Below are positions 1 to 7,559 of a DNA stretch of 64,000 nt, in pieces (position 1 is the first letter of the stretch; each line of letters opens with the position of its first letter). The DNA is taken from positions 1,550,001 through 1,614,000 of the forward strand of contig NZ_CP039432.1 of NCBI RefSeq assembly GCF_005484805.1. Reading direction: 5' to 3'. A model generated the notes under the pieces. That model had not been told where the DNA came from and did not search any database. It saw only the letters and a program-made list of their open reading frames with translations. Origin of the DNA: Rhodococcus sp. SGAir0479. GTDB lineage: Bacteria > Actinomycetota > Actinomycetes > Mycobacteriales > Mycobacteriaceae. A program made the translations under genes and the position numbers.

Positions 1-1180
1 CGGCCGCGTCGGCCAGCTCCTCCTCCGCGCGCACCAGCGCGGCACCCGCCCGGCGGACCGAGTCGGTTGCGCGGGCCGCATCGGCCGTGCGCTGCTCGAG
101 TGTCGCCTGCGCCTTGCGCGCCTTGTCCGCCTGCTGGGCGGTCGACACCTTGAGCTGCTCGACGGCGGCGGCGAGGTCGTCGAGCTGCTGCTTGCCCTCG
201 TAGGCGCCCGACCGCTGCAAGGTGTCGAGATCCGCGCGGGCCTGCTCGAGCGCGCGCTCGGCGGCGGTGAAGCGGTCCTCCGCGCGCAGCCGTTCCTCCT
301 GGCGCGTCGTCTGCAACGCCAACGCCTCGTCGAGGACCGCCTTCGCGCGGTCCACCGACTCGAGTCGGCGGGCGACCTGCTCGACGTCGGTGCGGGCCTG
401 CTGAGCCAGATACCGCGAGTACACCGTCACGAAGCTCTGCGCGGCCTGGTCGGCGGCGGCGAGGCCCTCGAGGGCCCGGCCCACCTCCTCCATGTCGCTG
501 AACGACCGCGCCGCCTCGAGCACCAGTTGTTCGTCGAGCGGGCGCAGTCCGTCGGTCAGGGCCTGCGAGAGCCCCTTGGGGTCGAGGTTCTTCGCGAGCT
601 GAGGACGCCGCAGCGTCAGGATCAGGTTGATCAACTGGTCGTACCGCTCGGAGCCGAGCCCGAACAGGCGCGCGTCGATGGCAGCACGGTAGTCGACGGG
701 GCGGTCGGTGATGGCGTCGCTGCCCAGCTGGTCGGCGAGCTGCTTCTTGGTCAGCGGCCGGTCGTCGCTGCCGAGCAGCGAGAAATCGACCCCCACGCGT
801 CCCTCGGCGACGAAGTACCAGCGGGTGACCTTGTCGTTCTGGCGGGTCGCGCGCATCCCGATGCCGACCGTGACGGCTTCCGGGTCGTCCTGCGCTCCGC
901 GGCAGAACTCCATCCACACGTACGAGTGCGCCGAATCCTGTCCGCGGTAGAGCAGATTCGACTTCATGGTCCGTTCCTCGCCCGCGAACGGGTTGAGCCG
1001 ACGCGGCTCGATCCGGCCGTCGAACACGAAGGGGAACAGCACCTCGAGCGCCTTGGTCTTACCGGAGCCGTTGGGGCCCCGCAGCACGAGGCGGCCGTCG
1101 GCGAAGGAGAACTCCTGGTCGCGGTAGTCCCAGAGGTTGATGATCCCGGCGCGGGTCGGCTTGAAACGCGCGTGTGCCAT
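1..1180 (-). CDS. SMC-like ATPase of a Wadjet-type operon, N-terminal part only
   Basis: About 393 N-terminal residues are present; the rest lies beyond the left edge. The protein starts MAHARFKPTRAGIINLWDYR and has a Walker A motif, GPNGSGKT, near residue 50. The stretch LRGPNGSGKTKALEVLFPF and the later NPFAGEERTMKSNLL are typical of the TIGR02680 family. From about residue 250 it becomes an Ala/Glu/Arg-rich coiled coil, as expected for the SMC arm. It lies 13 nt after the DUF2398 gene on the same strand. In related operons the ATPase works with DUF2397, DUF2398 and a DUF2399 nuclease subunit to cleave closed circular plasmid DNA. The nuclease gene is not visible here and is expected further left. 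Confidence 0.85.
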   Translation of the reverse strand, partial: MAHARFKPTRAGIINLWDYRDQEFSFADGRLVLRGPNGSGKTKALEVLFPFVFDGRIEPRRLNPFAGEERTMKSNLLYRGQDSAHSYVWMEFCRGAQDDPEAVTVGIGMRATRQNDKVTRWYFVAEGRVGVDFSLLGSDDRPLTKKQLADQLGSDAITDRPVDYRAAIDARLFGLGSERYDQLINLILTLRRPQLAKNLDPKGLSQALTDGLRPLDEQLVLEAARSFSDMEEVGRALEGLAAADQAAQSFVTVYSRYLAQQARTDVEQVARRLESVDRAKAVLDEALALQTTRQEERLRAEDRFTAAERALEQARADLDTLQRSGAYEGKQQLDDLAAAVEQLKVSTAQQADKARKAQATLEQRTADAARATDSVRRAGAALVRAEEELADAA

Positions 1181-1193
1181 GCGAAAGGTGCCT

Positions 1194-2624
1194 CTACTTC
1201 TCTGCGGAGGGGTGCTCGGCGGTGGTGGGTGGGCCGCCGGGGACCGGGTCGTGGAACAGGTCGGACTGCGCCGTGCGTTCCCGGATGTTGACGACGACGC
1301 CGCGGAAGCGGGCGATCGCCGGCAGGACCAGGACGCCGTCGTCCACCGTCCGGATCAGGTCCAGCCGGTCGAGCAGCGCGACGGCGCTGCGGCGCAGCCC
1401 GGTGTGGTCGGCCTGCCACTGGGCGGCGAAGGTGCGTCCGAACTGATGGACGAGTTCGTCGACCGCGCCGGTCAGCCACGCGTCGTCGAGCAGTGCGTAG
1501 CGGACCGGGTCGGGGGAGTCGTCGGCCGGCGCGAAGAATTCTGCCGGCGGGACGGTATCGGCCGGCTCGTCCGCCAACTGCTCGAAGACACCGTGACGGG
1601 GGATGGCGGCGTCCAACTGGGCGATCAGGGCGTCGGTGCCGGAATCCGGCAGCGGCCGCGTCGGTAGCGCGGGCGCGTCCGGATCGAGCACCCGGTCGGC
1701 CATCTCGCCCGCCAACAGCAGCGCCACCTGTGAGACCGTGCCCGTGCTGGGAAAGCGGACGTCCGACATCCGGCCCGACGGGTCGATCATCGCGATGCCT
1801 TCGGCGCGGCGTTCGGCGACGAGTCCGGTGAGCTCTTCGACATCGGCGGCGGTGCGTGGCAGCGCGAGTTGCAGGCGTTCGTCGTCGGTGAGTTCGTCCG
1901 CGTAGACGACCGGTCGTTCGACCAGCGCGCGTCGTATCCGCCGGGCGACCTCACGCTGGTCGGCGGGGCGGTACGCGATCACCTCGTCCTCGGCTCCGGG
2001 CTGTTCACCCGCCAGGAGCGAGCGCGCCGACGTCAGGTGCTGGAGAGCTCGCGGCGGCCGGAACAGCGCGACGACCACCGAGCGGTCGATGTCGTAGAGC
2101 GCTTCGCCGGCACCGGGGTTGGACGCCCACCCGCCGGCGTCGCCGTCCGCCAGCACGATCGCGCCGCGCGCGGCGAGCCAGCCGACGGCGTCGACGAACG
2201 CGTCGCGGTCGGCGGCGCGATCGGTCGACAGCGTCACGCCCGGGACCTGCGCGGCCTCGGTGGCGACGTGCTCGGCCAGCTCCGACAGCGTGATCTGGTT
2301 GCCGGCGCGGCCGAGCGCGGCCAACGCCAGCGCGAGGTAGGCGTACCGGTGCCGGTCGAACGTGCGGTCCGTGGCGGTGCGGGCGGGCGTTCCGGGCGTG
2401 AGCCGGTCCGCCACGGTGAACAGACGCGCGGTCGTCTCGGTGACCTCGAGGCGGTAGCCGAACAGGTCGAGCAGGTCGTCACGCAGCTCCGTCGCCCACC
2501 GGCGCAGCAACGGAAGCGCCAGCCGGTCCGGATAGGTCTGCGTCACAAGGTGATTCGACAGGATGACGCGAGCGGCCCGCTGGTACGAGTCGAGATCCAG
2601 GGGCGAGACGGTGCGAGCCCTCAC
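1194..2624 (-). CDS. DUF2398 (TIGR02678) protein of the Wadjet-type operon
   Basis: This 476-residue protein has the family pattern of a basic N-terminal part (YLALALAALGRAGNQITLSELAEHV), ALYDIDRSVVVALF in the middle, and a winged-helix-like C-terminal half containing LVAERRAEGIAMIDPSG. Its GTG start overlaps the stop of the DUF2397 gene by 4 nt (GTGA), so translation is probably coupled. By analogy with MukE/MksE-like subunits it should regulate or bind the SMC ATPase encoded next. That role is inferred from family and gene order, not from a catalytic motif. Confidence 0.85.
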   Translation of the reverse strand: MRARTVSPLDLDSYQRAARVILSNHLVTQTYPDRLALPLLRRWATELRDDLLDLFGYRLEVTETTARLFTVADRLTPGTPARTATDRTFDRHRYAYLALALAALGRAGNQITLSELAEHVATEAAQVPGVTLSTDRAADRDAFVDAVGWLAARGAIVLADGDAGGWASNPGAGEALYDIDRSVVVALFRPPRALQHLTSARSLLAGEQPGAEDEVIAYRPADQREVARRIRRALVERPVVYADELTDDERLQLALPRTAADVEELTGLVAERRAEGIAMIDPSGRMSDVRFPSTGTVSQVALLLAGEMADRVLDPDAPALPTRPLPDSGTDALIAQLDAAIPRHGVFEQLADEPADTVPPAEFFAPADDSPDPVRYALLDDAWLTGAVDELVHQFGRTFAAQWQADHTGLRRSAVALLDRLDLIRTVDDGVLVLPAIARFRGVVVNIRERTAQSDLFHDPVPGGPPTTAEHPSAEK

Positions 2625-4135
2625 TGCACACTCACCTGCAGTCCGTCGAGGTGTAGGCGGCCGCGCGCGGTCTGTACGACCGTCGACTCGGCATGCGGAC
2701 TGAGGGTGAGTCGCACCCCGCTCTCCGAGCCGGTGGAGCTGGGCACCGCGCCGCTCACCGGAACCCGTGCGGTGAGAGCGGCGTTGAGCAGGCTCAGCAG
2801 GACGTCGGTCTCCTGCGCGTCGAGGACACGGTCGTATGGGCCCTTGGTCGCCAGTGACGACGCGGCGACAGCCCGGGCCCGCTGCGCCGCCAGCTGTTCC
2901 TCGCGCAGACGGCGGATGCTGCCCTCGTTGCGCTGCACCCGCGACGGCATGCCCGGTGTCGCGGCCCGTCCGGTCTCGGCGAGGGTGCGGGAGATCTCGA
3001 CCGGCGTCGCATCCCACCACGACCGGGAGTCTGGGATGATGTCGGCGTCCGGATGGACCATCGACAGGTGCCGGGGACGGCCGAGGTCGAACACCAGCTG
3101 GAACAGCGCGTGCGCGGACTCCTCGGTGGGGGTCGCGGCGAACCACCCGGCCAGGTGCCGGAGCTGACTCTCGCGGCTTACCCCGCCGCGGCGGGTTTCG
3201 GTCACGCGGCGCAGCAGCGACAGCACAGCGGCGATCGCACTCATCGTGCCCTCGCGCAACCGGTCGGACTCGCTCGGACCGGCGCCTGCCACGAACCACT
3301 GGGTGAGCCCGGACCATCTTGCCCGCCAGTCGGATTCACGCTCGGTGTGCGAGAGGAACAGTCGGTCGTCGCTCGCGGCGGCGCGCGCGACGAGCGCGTC
3401 CACACCGGTCGACTCCACGACGCCGATCGCGGCCGCGAGCTTGGGCGCGTACCGCGCGAGATCCGAGCTGAACTCGCGCATGTGGCTGAGCAGCGCGTCC
3501 TTGTGGGCCAGGAACGCCTCGGGTGTGACCTCCGTGGTGCGGACCAGGTCGCCGAGCATGAGATAGAACTGCGCCGCCCGCGCGGCCATGTCGGACAGCG
3601 TCGAATCCAGTCGCGCGAGCTTGCGGTAGATCAGGTCGCCGTCGCCGCGCCGATTGGCCTCGGCGAGCTCCTCGAGATCGGCGAGCAGGTCGGGCAGCGC
3701 CAGCCGGGACAGCGTCGCATCCTCGAGCCGCGCGCCCAGGAGGTCCTCGACCGCCCGGAACGCGAGGTAGCCGGCCTGGCTGAACTGGTAGACGAAGTGC
3801 CGGTTGCGGTACTCGGCGAGGGTGGCCGCGCGGCTGCCGTCGTAGCTGCGCTCGAGGACTCCCCACACGTGCAACTGTTCGAGCAGGGGAGTGATCTCGC
3901 CGGACGTCAACGCCGCGCCGTCGTCGGCGATGCGGCCGAGGATGTCGGCCACCTCGCCGGCGTGCAGGAGGACGACGTAGTTCGCCCGGGCGTTGTCGAA
4001 TGCCCGCAGTACCCAGAGGTATTCGGCACGTTTCTCCGCGGTGGTGAAGGAGAACAGCCGCAGCCGGTCCTCGCGCACGGTGAAGTCGACGTCCGACGAC
4101 GTCTCCGCCGCCTGCGTGTCACCTGAATCGCTCAC
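2621..4135 (-). CDS. DUF2397 (TIGR02677) protein, first gene of the Wadjet-type operon
   Basis: A 504-residue protein with family segments such as FVYQFSQAGYLAFRAVEDLL near residue 115 and LAGWFAATPTEESAHALFQL in the C-terminal half. It is probably the kleisin-like (MukF/MksF-type) subunit linking the SMC heads. The start chosen is the GTG at 4135, because a TAGGCT hexamer lies exactly 6 nt upstream. The GTG at 4141 would abut that hexamer and is less likely. The gene leads a tightly packed operon with DUF2398 and the SMC ATPase. Confidence 0.85.
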   Translation of the reverse strand: MSDSGDTQAAETSSDVDFTVREDRLRLFSFTTAEKRAEYLWVLRAFDNARANYVVLLHAGEVADILGRIADDGAALTSGEITPLLEQLHVWGVLERSYDGSRAATLAEYRNRHFVYQFSQAGYLAFRAVEDLLGARLEDATLSRLALPDLLADLEELAEANRRGDGDLIYRKLARLDSTLSDMAARAAQFYLMLGDLVRTTEVTPEAFLAHKDALLSHMREFSSDLARYAPKLAAAIGVVESTGVDALVARAAASDDRLFLSHTERESDWRARWSGLTQWFVAGAGPSESDRLREGTMSAIAAVLSLLRRVTETRRGGVSRESQLRHLAGWFAATPTEESAHALFQLVFDLGRPRHLSMVHPDADIIPDSRSWWDATPVEISRTLAETGRAATPGMPSRVQRNEGSIRRLREEQLAAQRARAVAASSLATKGPYDRVLDAQETDVLLSLLNAALTARVPVSGAVPSSTGSESGVRLTLSPHAESTVVQTARGRLHLDGLQVSVQ

Positions 4136-4141
4136 CGTCAC

Positions 4142-4147
4142 AGCCTA
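4142..4147 (-). promoter_or_regulatory. -10 element of the Wadjet-type operon
   Basis: TAGGCT on the minus strand sits 6 nt before the GTG at 4135. This spacing fits a leaderless transcript starting at the GTG. Confidence 0.55.
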
Positions 4148-4184
4148 GGGCGTCGGTGTACCCGCGAGCGAACACGCCGGTAGG

Positions 4185-5252
4185 TCACCGCGCGCGGCGG
4201 ACGGCGCGGCGCCAACTCGTCTCGTCCGTCGTCATCGTCGTCAGGAGGTACTCGGCCGCGTCGGGGTGCCGGAAGGGGCCCGCGACGAGGTCCGCGTAGG
4301 CGTGCGAGGGGGCCACGCAATGCAATCCGTCGCGGTGTTGCATGCGGTCGAACACCACCGAGGACCACGGCGTCGCCACCACCACGTCGGCGCCGCCGTC
4401 GACGGGACGCAGTTCGAGCGCGGCCGCGAACGCGTCGACGTCGTCGGCGTACACCTCGAGCACCACCGGGGTCGCGTAGTCGGTGGCGCCGATACCGGTC
4501 ACCGCGTAGCCGAGCGCGCCGTCCGCGGCGGCCAGTCGTGCCCGGAGCTCGTCGAGGCCCGCCGGGGCGGCGAAACCGCGTGTCGGACAGGGTTTGCGGT
4601 CGGCGGCCCAGGCCCGCAGCATGTGCTCCCACCGGACCTCGGTGATGGGGCCCCTCGGGAGCCGGGACACCAGTTCGCGTTCGAAGAGCACCTCGACGAC
4701 GCGGTACGCCGCACCCGTGGACGCGCCCGACAACTTGATCAGTTCGGGGACCGACATCTGGCCGGCGTGATCGGCGAGGGCGCGTACGACGCGTTCGGAG
4801 GGCTCGCCGGTGAGTACCCCGGACGGGCGTCCCGGTCCTCGCCAGGGATCGGCGTCTGCGCCCCGGTTGCGCACCCAGATCGCCGGCCGGTCCGCCACCA
4901 GACTGACGTTGCCGGTCGCGTCCGCGTACGAGATCCCGTGTCCGTCCAGTTGCCGCCGGACGGGCTCGGACAGGTAGTGCGCGCACACGAATCCGCGGTC
5001 GCTGTCGGACAGCTCGGCGGCGATACGGGCGACGTCGCCGCTGAGGACCCCCTTCGACGCGACGATGGCGAACGACACCGAGTCGCCGTCGGGCGCGGTG
5101 ACGAGCAATCGGTTGGGCGCAGCGGGGGAGCGTGGGCGGTCCGACGACACCGACCAGCCCCCGGGGAGATGCGTCTCCAGCCACGTGAGCGCTCGGCGGT
5201 AGATGTCGATGCTGCGCTCGGGGCGCGGGACGGTTCCGGCAGCAACAGTCAC
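4185..5252 (-). CDS. AbiEi-like protein: nuclease-fold N-terminus plus winged helix
   Basis: A 355-residue protein resembling AbiEi-type antitoxin/regulator proteins. The N-terminal half has a YADATGNVSLV stretch, like the Y-x-D-x-x-G-N motif of restriction-endonuclease-fold relatives. It is followed near residues 150-200 by a winged-helix segment (MSPELIKLSGASTGAAYRVV-like, read as SVPELIKLSGASTGAAYRVV). A nucleotidyltransferase-like or ligand-binding C-terminal part follows. The GTG at 5252 is chosen because TACAGT lies 7 nt upstream; a GTG at 5279 is in frame. It is transcribed toward the Wadjet-type operon with about 50 nt between them, so it may regulate it. No toxin partner (AbiEii) is adjacent. 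Function is not established. Confidence 0.5.
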   Translation of the reverse strand: MTVAAGTVPRPERSIDIYRRALTWLETHLPGGWSVSSDRPRSPAAPNRLLVTAPDGDSVSFAIVASKGVLSGDVARIAAELSDSDRGFVCAHYLSEPVRRQLDGHGISYADATGNVSLVADRPAIWVRNRGADADPWRGPGRPSGVLTGEPSERVVRALADHAGQMSVPELIKLSGASTGAAYRVVEVLFERELVSRLPRGPITEVRWEHMLRAWAADRKPCPTRGFAAPAGLDELRARLAAADGALGYAVTGIGATDYATPVVLEVYADDVDAFAAALELRPVDGGADVVVATPWSSVVFDRMQHRDGLHCVAPSHAYADLVAGPFRHPDAAEYLLTTMTTDETSWRRAVRRAR

Positions 5253-5259
5253 ATTCGCC

Positions 5260-5265
5260 ACTGTA
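5260..5265 (-). promoter_or_regulatory. -10 element of the AbiEi-like gene
   Basis: TACAGT on the minus strand lies 7 nt before the GTG at 5252. AGTGGC occurs just upstream of it and GTGGC overlaps it, a short direct repeat that could be an operator. Confidence 0.45.
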
Positions 5266-5408
5266 GCCACTCTGTGCACAACGGAAACGGAAGAAATGCC
5301 GAATCAGCGCCGGCGTGTCGTGCAACGGGGCCGCGCGGTTCCGGACGCGGAGATCGGTACTCGACGGAAAGTCGGGATTTTCCGAACCATGGGCCTGCGC
5401 GCGTCCGG

Positions 5409-5427
5409 GGTGCGCCTGCGGCGCACC
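5409..5427 (-). terminator. hairpin after the MFS gene
   Basis: An 8-bp perfect stem GGTGCGCC/GGCGCACC with a 3-nt loop, flanked by CCGG and CCCGG runs. It lies just past the MFS stop codon on the minus strand and has no U-tract. Confidence 0.45.
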
Positions 5428-5442
5428 GGGCCCGGAGCGGCC

Positions 5443-6603
5443 TCAGCGCGAATTCGGGGGCGTGGTGGAGCGCGGCATCAGCAACGGCGGCAGCACCGCG
5501 AGCAGCAGAGCGGGGAGCAGGAAGCTGATGCCGGGGTGGACGGCGTACAGCGGAGTGAGGGCCACCGGTGCGAGCGCCGCGCCGGCGAAGCGCAGTGACT
5601 GCACCACCGAGACCGCCCCGCCCCGGTTCCCGCCCCGGCCGCCGAGGACGACGGCGTTGACCCCGACGAGCAGGAACTGTGACGCGGTGCCGGCGAGGAA
5701 CCACGCTGCCGCGGCGACCGCGGACAGGCCCACCGTGCCGGCGATCGCCACCAGTACCGCGCCCGCGAACGCGCCGACGAGCACCGCCCTCCGCGCGCCG
5801 ATCCGGTCGATGAGCGTGCCGATCGGCCGGGCGCTGAGGATGCCGGCCACACCGAAGCCGGTGAGCAGCAGTCCGCGGGTCGCGGGACTCATCCCGAACA
5901 CGTCCTCGGCGCGGAACGCGAGCAGGAAGCCGAGGCCGCCGAGCGCGCCCCACCCGAGCAGCGCGACGACGCCGACCCGCAGCACCGCGGGAGTCCACGC
6001 GTCCCGCAGCCGGGCGCCGGTGTCCGCGGGGATGCTGCGCGCAGCATCCGGGAGCCCGACGGCGCCCAGGACGGCGGCGACCACGGCGATCGCCAGGAAC
6101 GCCAGCCGCCAGTTCGCCTCGGCGGCCAGTCCGCCGATCAGTGGGGCACTGGTCTGACCGGCGGCCTGGAGGGCGCCGAACGCGCCGAGCGCACGACCGA
6201 GCTTGTGCTGCGGGGTCATCGCCGCCAGGGTGGCGAGCAGGAGGGGAGTGGTGAACGCGTTCGCGGAGCCCTGCACGATGCGGGCGCCGAGGAACAGCTC
6301 CAGCGTCGGAGCGGCGAAGCACGCCACCGAGGCGGCGAGGTACACGCCGTAGGCGATGCGTACGGTCCGCATCCGGCCCCAGCGCGTCCCCAGGGTGCCG
6401 GACACGAGCATCACCAGCGCGAACGGCAGCAGGTACGCCGTGAGGGAGGAGGCGGCCGCACCCGCGTCGACGCCCAGGCCGGTGCCGATCTCGGGCAGCA
6501 TCGACGTGACGACGCCCCCGCCGAACGGGCCGAGGAATCCGCCCGCGTACAGCGCGGAGAGCTGGAGCCGGGAGCGGAGGGTGGGCGCGGTGTCGGAGCT
6601 CAC
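5443..6603 (-). CDS. MFS transporter, drug-exporter type
   Basis: A 386-residue, strongly hydrophobic protein with roughly twelve membrane segments. A major facilitator signature GTLGTRWGRMRTVR lies in the loop after the second segment and a related DRIGARRAV loop in the second half. It probably exports small molecules by proton antiport in the inner membrane; the substrate cannot be told. The GTG start at 6603 overlaps the stop of the PAC2 gene by 4 nt (GTGA), so the two are co-translated. A hairpin follows the stop codon. Confidence 0.8.
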   Translation of the reverse strand: MSSDTAPTLRSRLQLSALYAGGFLGPFGGGVVTSMLPEIGTGLGVDAGAAASSLTAYLLPFALVMLVSGTLGTRWGRMRTVRIAYGVYLAASVACFAAPTLELFLGARIVQGSANAFTTPLLLATLAAMTPQHKLGRALGAFGALQAAGQTSAPLIGGLAAEANWRLAFLAIAVVAAVLGAVGLPDAARSIPADTGARLRDAWTPAVLRVGVVALLGWGALGGLGFLLAFRAEDVFGMSPATRGLLLTGFGVAGILSARPIGTLIDRIGARRAVLVGAFAGAVLVAIAGTVGLSAVAAAAWFLAGTASQFLLVGVNAVVLGGRGGNRGGAVSVVQSLRFAGAALAPVALTPLYAVHPGISFLLPALLLAVLPPLLMPRSTTPPNSR

Positions 6604-7508
6604 GCCCCGAAACGTCCGGGACCGCGGCGTCGCAGGTAACGCTCGAACTCGGCCGCGAGCGCGTCCCCGTCGATCTTCGAGATCGCCTCGGAGATGTCGG
6701 TCTCGGCGTCGCCGCGCTCCTCGAGGGTGCGCACGTACTCCGCGATCTCCTCGTCGTCGCGGGTCATCTCGGATACCGACTCCTCCCAGTCCTCGGCCTG
6801 GCTGGGCAGCTCGCCGAGCGGGACCTCGACGTCGAGCACGTCCTCGACCCGCTGCAGCAGCGCGACGGTGGCCTTGGGATTGGGCGGCTGGGACACGTAG
6901 TGGGGGACCGCGGCCCAGAAGGAGACGGCCGGCACCCCGGCCTTCACGCAGGCGTCCTGCAGCACGCCGGCGATACCGGTGGGCCCCTCGTACCGGGAGC
7001 GCTCCAGATTGAAACGTTCGGCGGCCTCGGCGCTGTACGCGGTGCCGGTAACGGGGACCGGCCGGCTGTGCGGGGTGTCCGCGAGCAGCGCGCCCAGGAT
7101 GACGACGGTGTGGACACCGAGTTCCTCGACGAACTCGAGCAGCTCGGCGCAGTAGCTCCGCCACCGCATGTTCGGCTCGATGCCGCGCAGGAGGAGCACG
7201 TCCCGCTCGCTGCCGGGAGGGGTGCACAGCGACAGCTGGGTGGTGGGCCAGACGATCTCGCGGGTGACGCCGTCGACCTGCCGGATCATGGGGCGATTGA
7301 CCTGATAGTCGTAGTAGTCCTCGGAGTCGAGTTCGGCGAGCGGGGTCGCGTCCCAGGTCAACTCGAGATGCTCGACGGCTCCGCTGGCCGCGTCGCCGGC
7401 GTCGTTCCACCCCTCGAAGGCGGCGATGAGGACGGGGTCGCGCAACGTCGGCACTTCCGCATCGGCAGCAGCCGATTCGGTAGCCTCGGGGTACTCGGGG
7501 GAACTCAC
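6600..7508 (-). CDS. PAC2 family protein
   Basis: A 302-residue protein of the PAC2 family, related to archaeal and eukaryotic proteasome assembly chaperones. Typical stretches are LIAAFEGWNDAGDAASGAV near residue 28 and VVILGALLADTPHSRPVPVTG in the middle. The C-terminus is acidic and ends YLRRRGPGRFGA. It is divergent from metH, as in mycobacteria. Its actinobacterial role is not known, and a link to the proteasome genes 11 kb away is only suggestive. The GTG start at 7508 is supported by TAGGCT 6 nt upstream. Confidence 0.85.
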   Translation of the reverse strand: MSSPEYPEATESAAADAEVPTLRDPVLIAAFEGWNDAGDAASGAVEHLELTWDATPLAELDSEDYYDYQVNRPMIRQVDGVTREIVWPTTQLSLCTPPGSERDVLLLRGIEPNMRWRSYCAELLEFVEELGVHTVVILGALLADTPHSRPVPVTGTAYSAEAAERFNLERSRYEGPTGIAGVLQDACVKAGVPAVSFWAAVPHYVSQPPNPKATVALLQRVEDVLDVEVPLGELPSQAEDWEESVSEMTRDDEEIAEYVRTLEERGDAETDISEAISKIDGDALAAEFERYLRRRGPGRFGA

Positions 7509-7514
7509 GTGTCC

Positions 7515-7552
7515 AGCCTACGACCCGCCCCTGTCGAGCCGCCCACTACTCT
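7515..7552. promoter_or_regulatory. divergent leaderless promoters for the PAC2 gene and metH
   Basis: Within a 51-nt gap, TAGGCT (minus strand, 7515-7520) lies 6 nt before the PAC2 GTG. TACTCT (plus strand, 7547-7552) lies 7 nt before the metH ATG. The two promoters must overlap in their -35 regions, so they probably compete. Confidence 0.5.
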
Positions 7553-7559
7553 GGACGGC

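Noticed and set aside
6900-7559. In-frame N-terminal extension of metH opposite the PAC2 gene
   Set aside because: The extension is antisense to a conserved gene and lacks similarity; the ATG at 7560 gives the normal MetH start.
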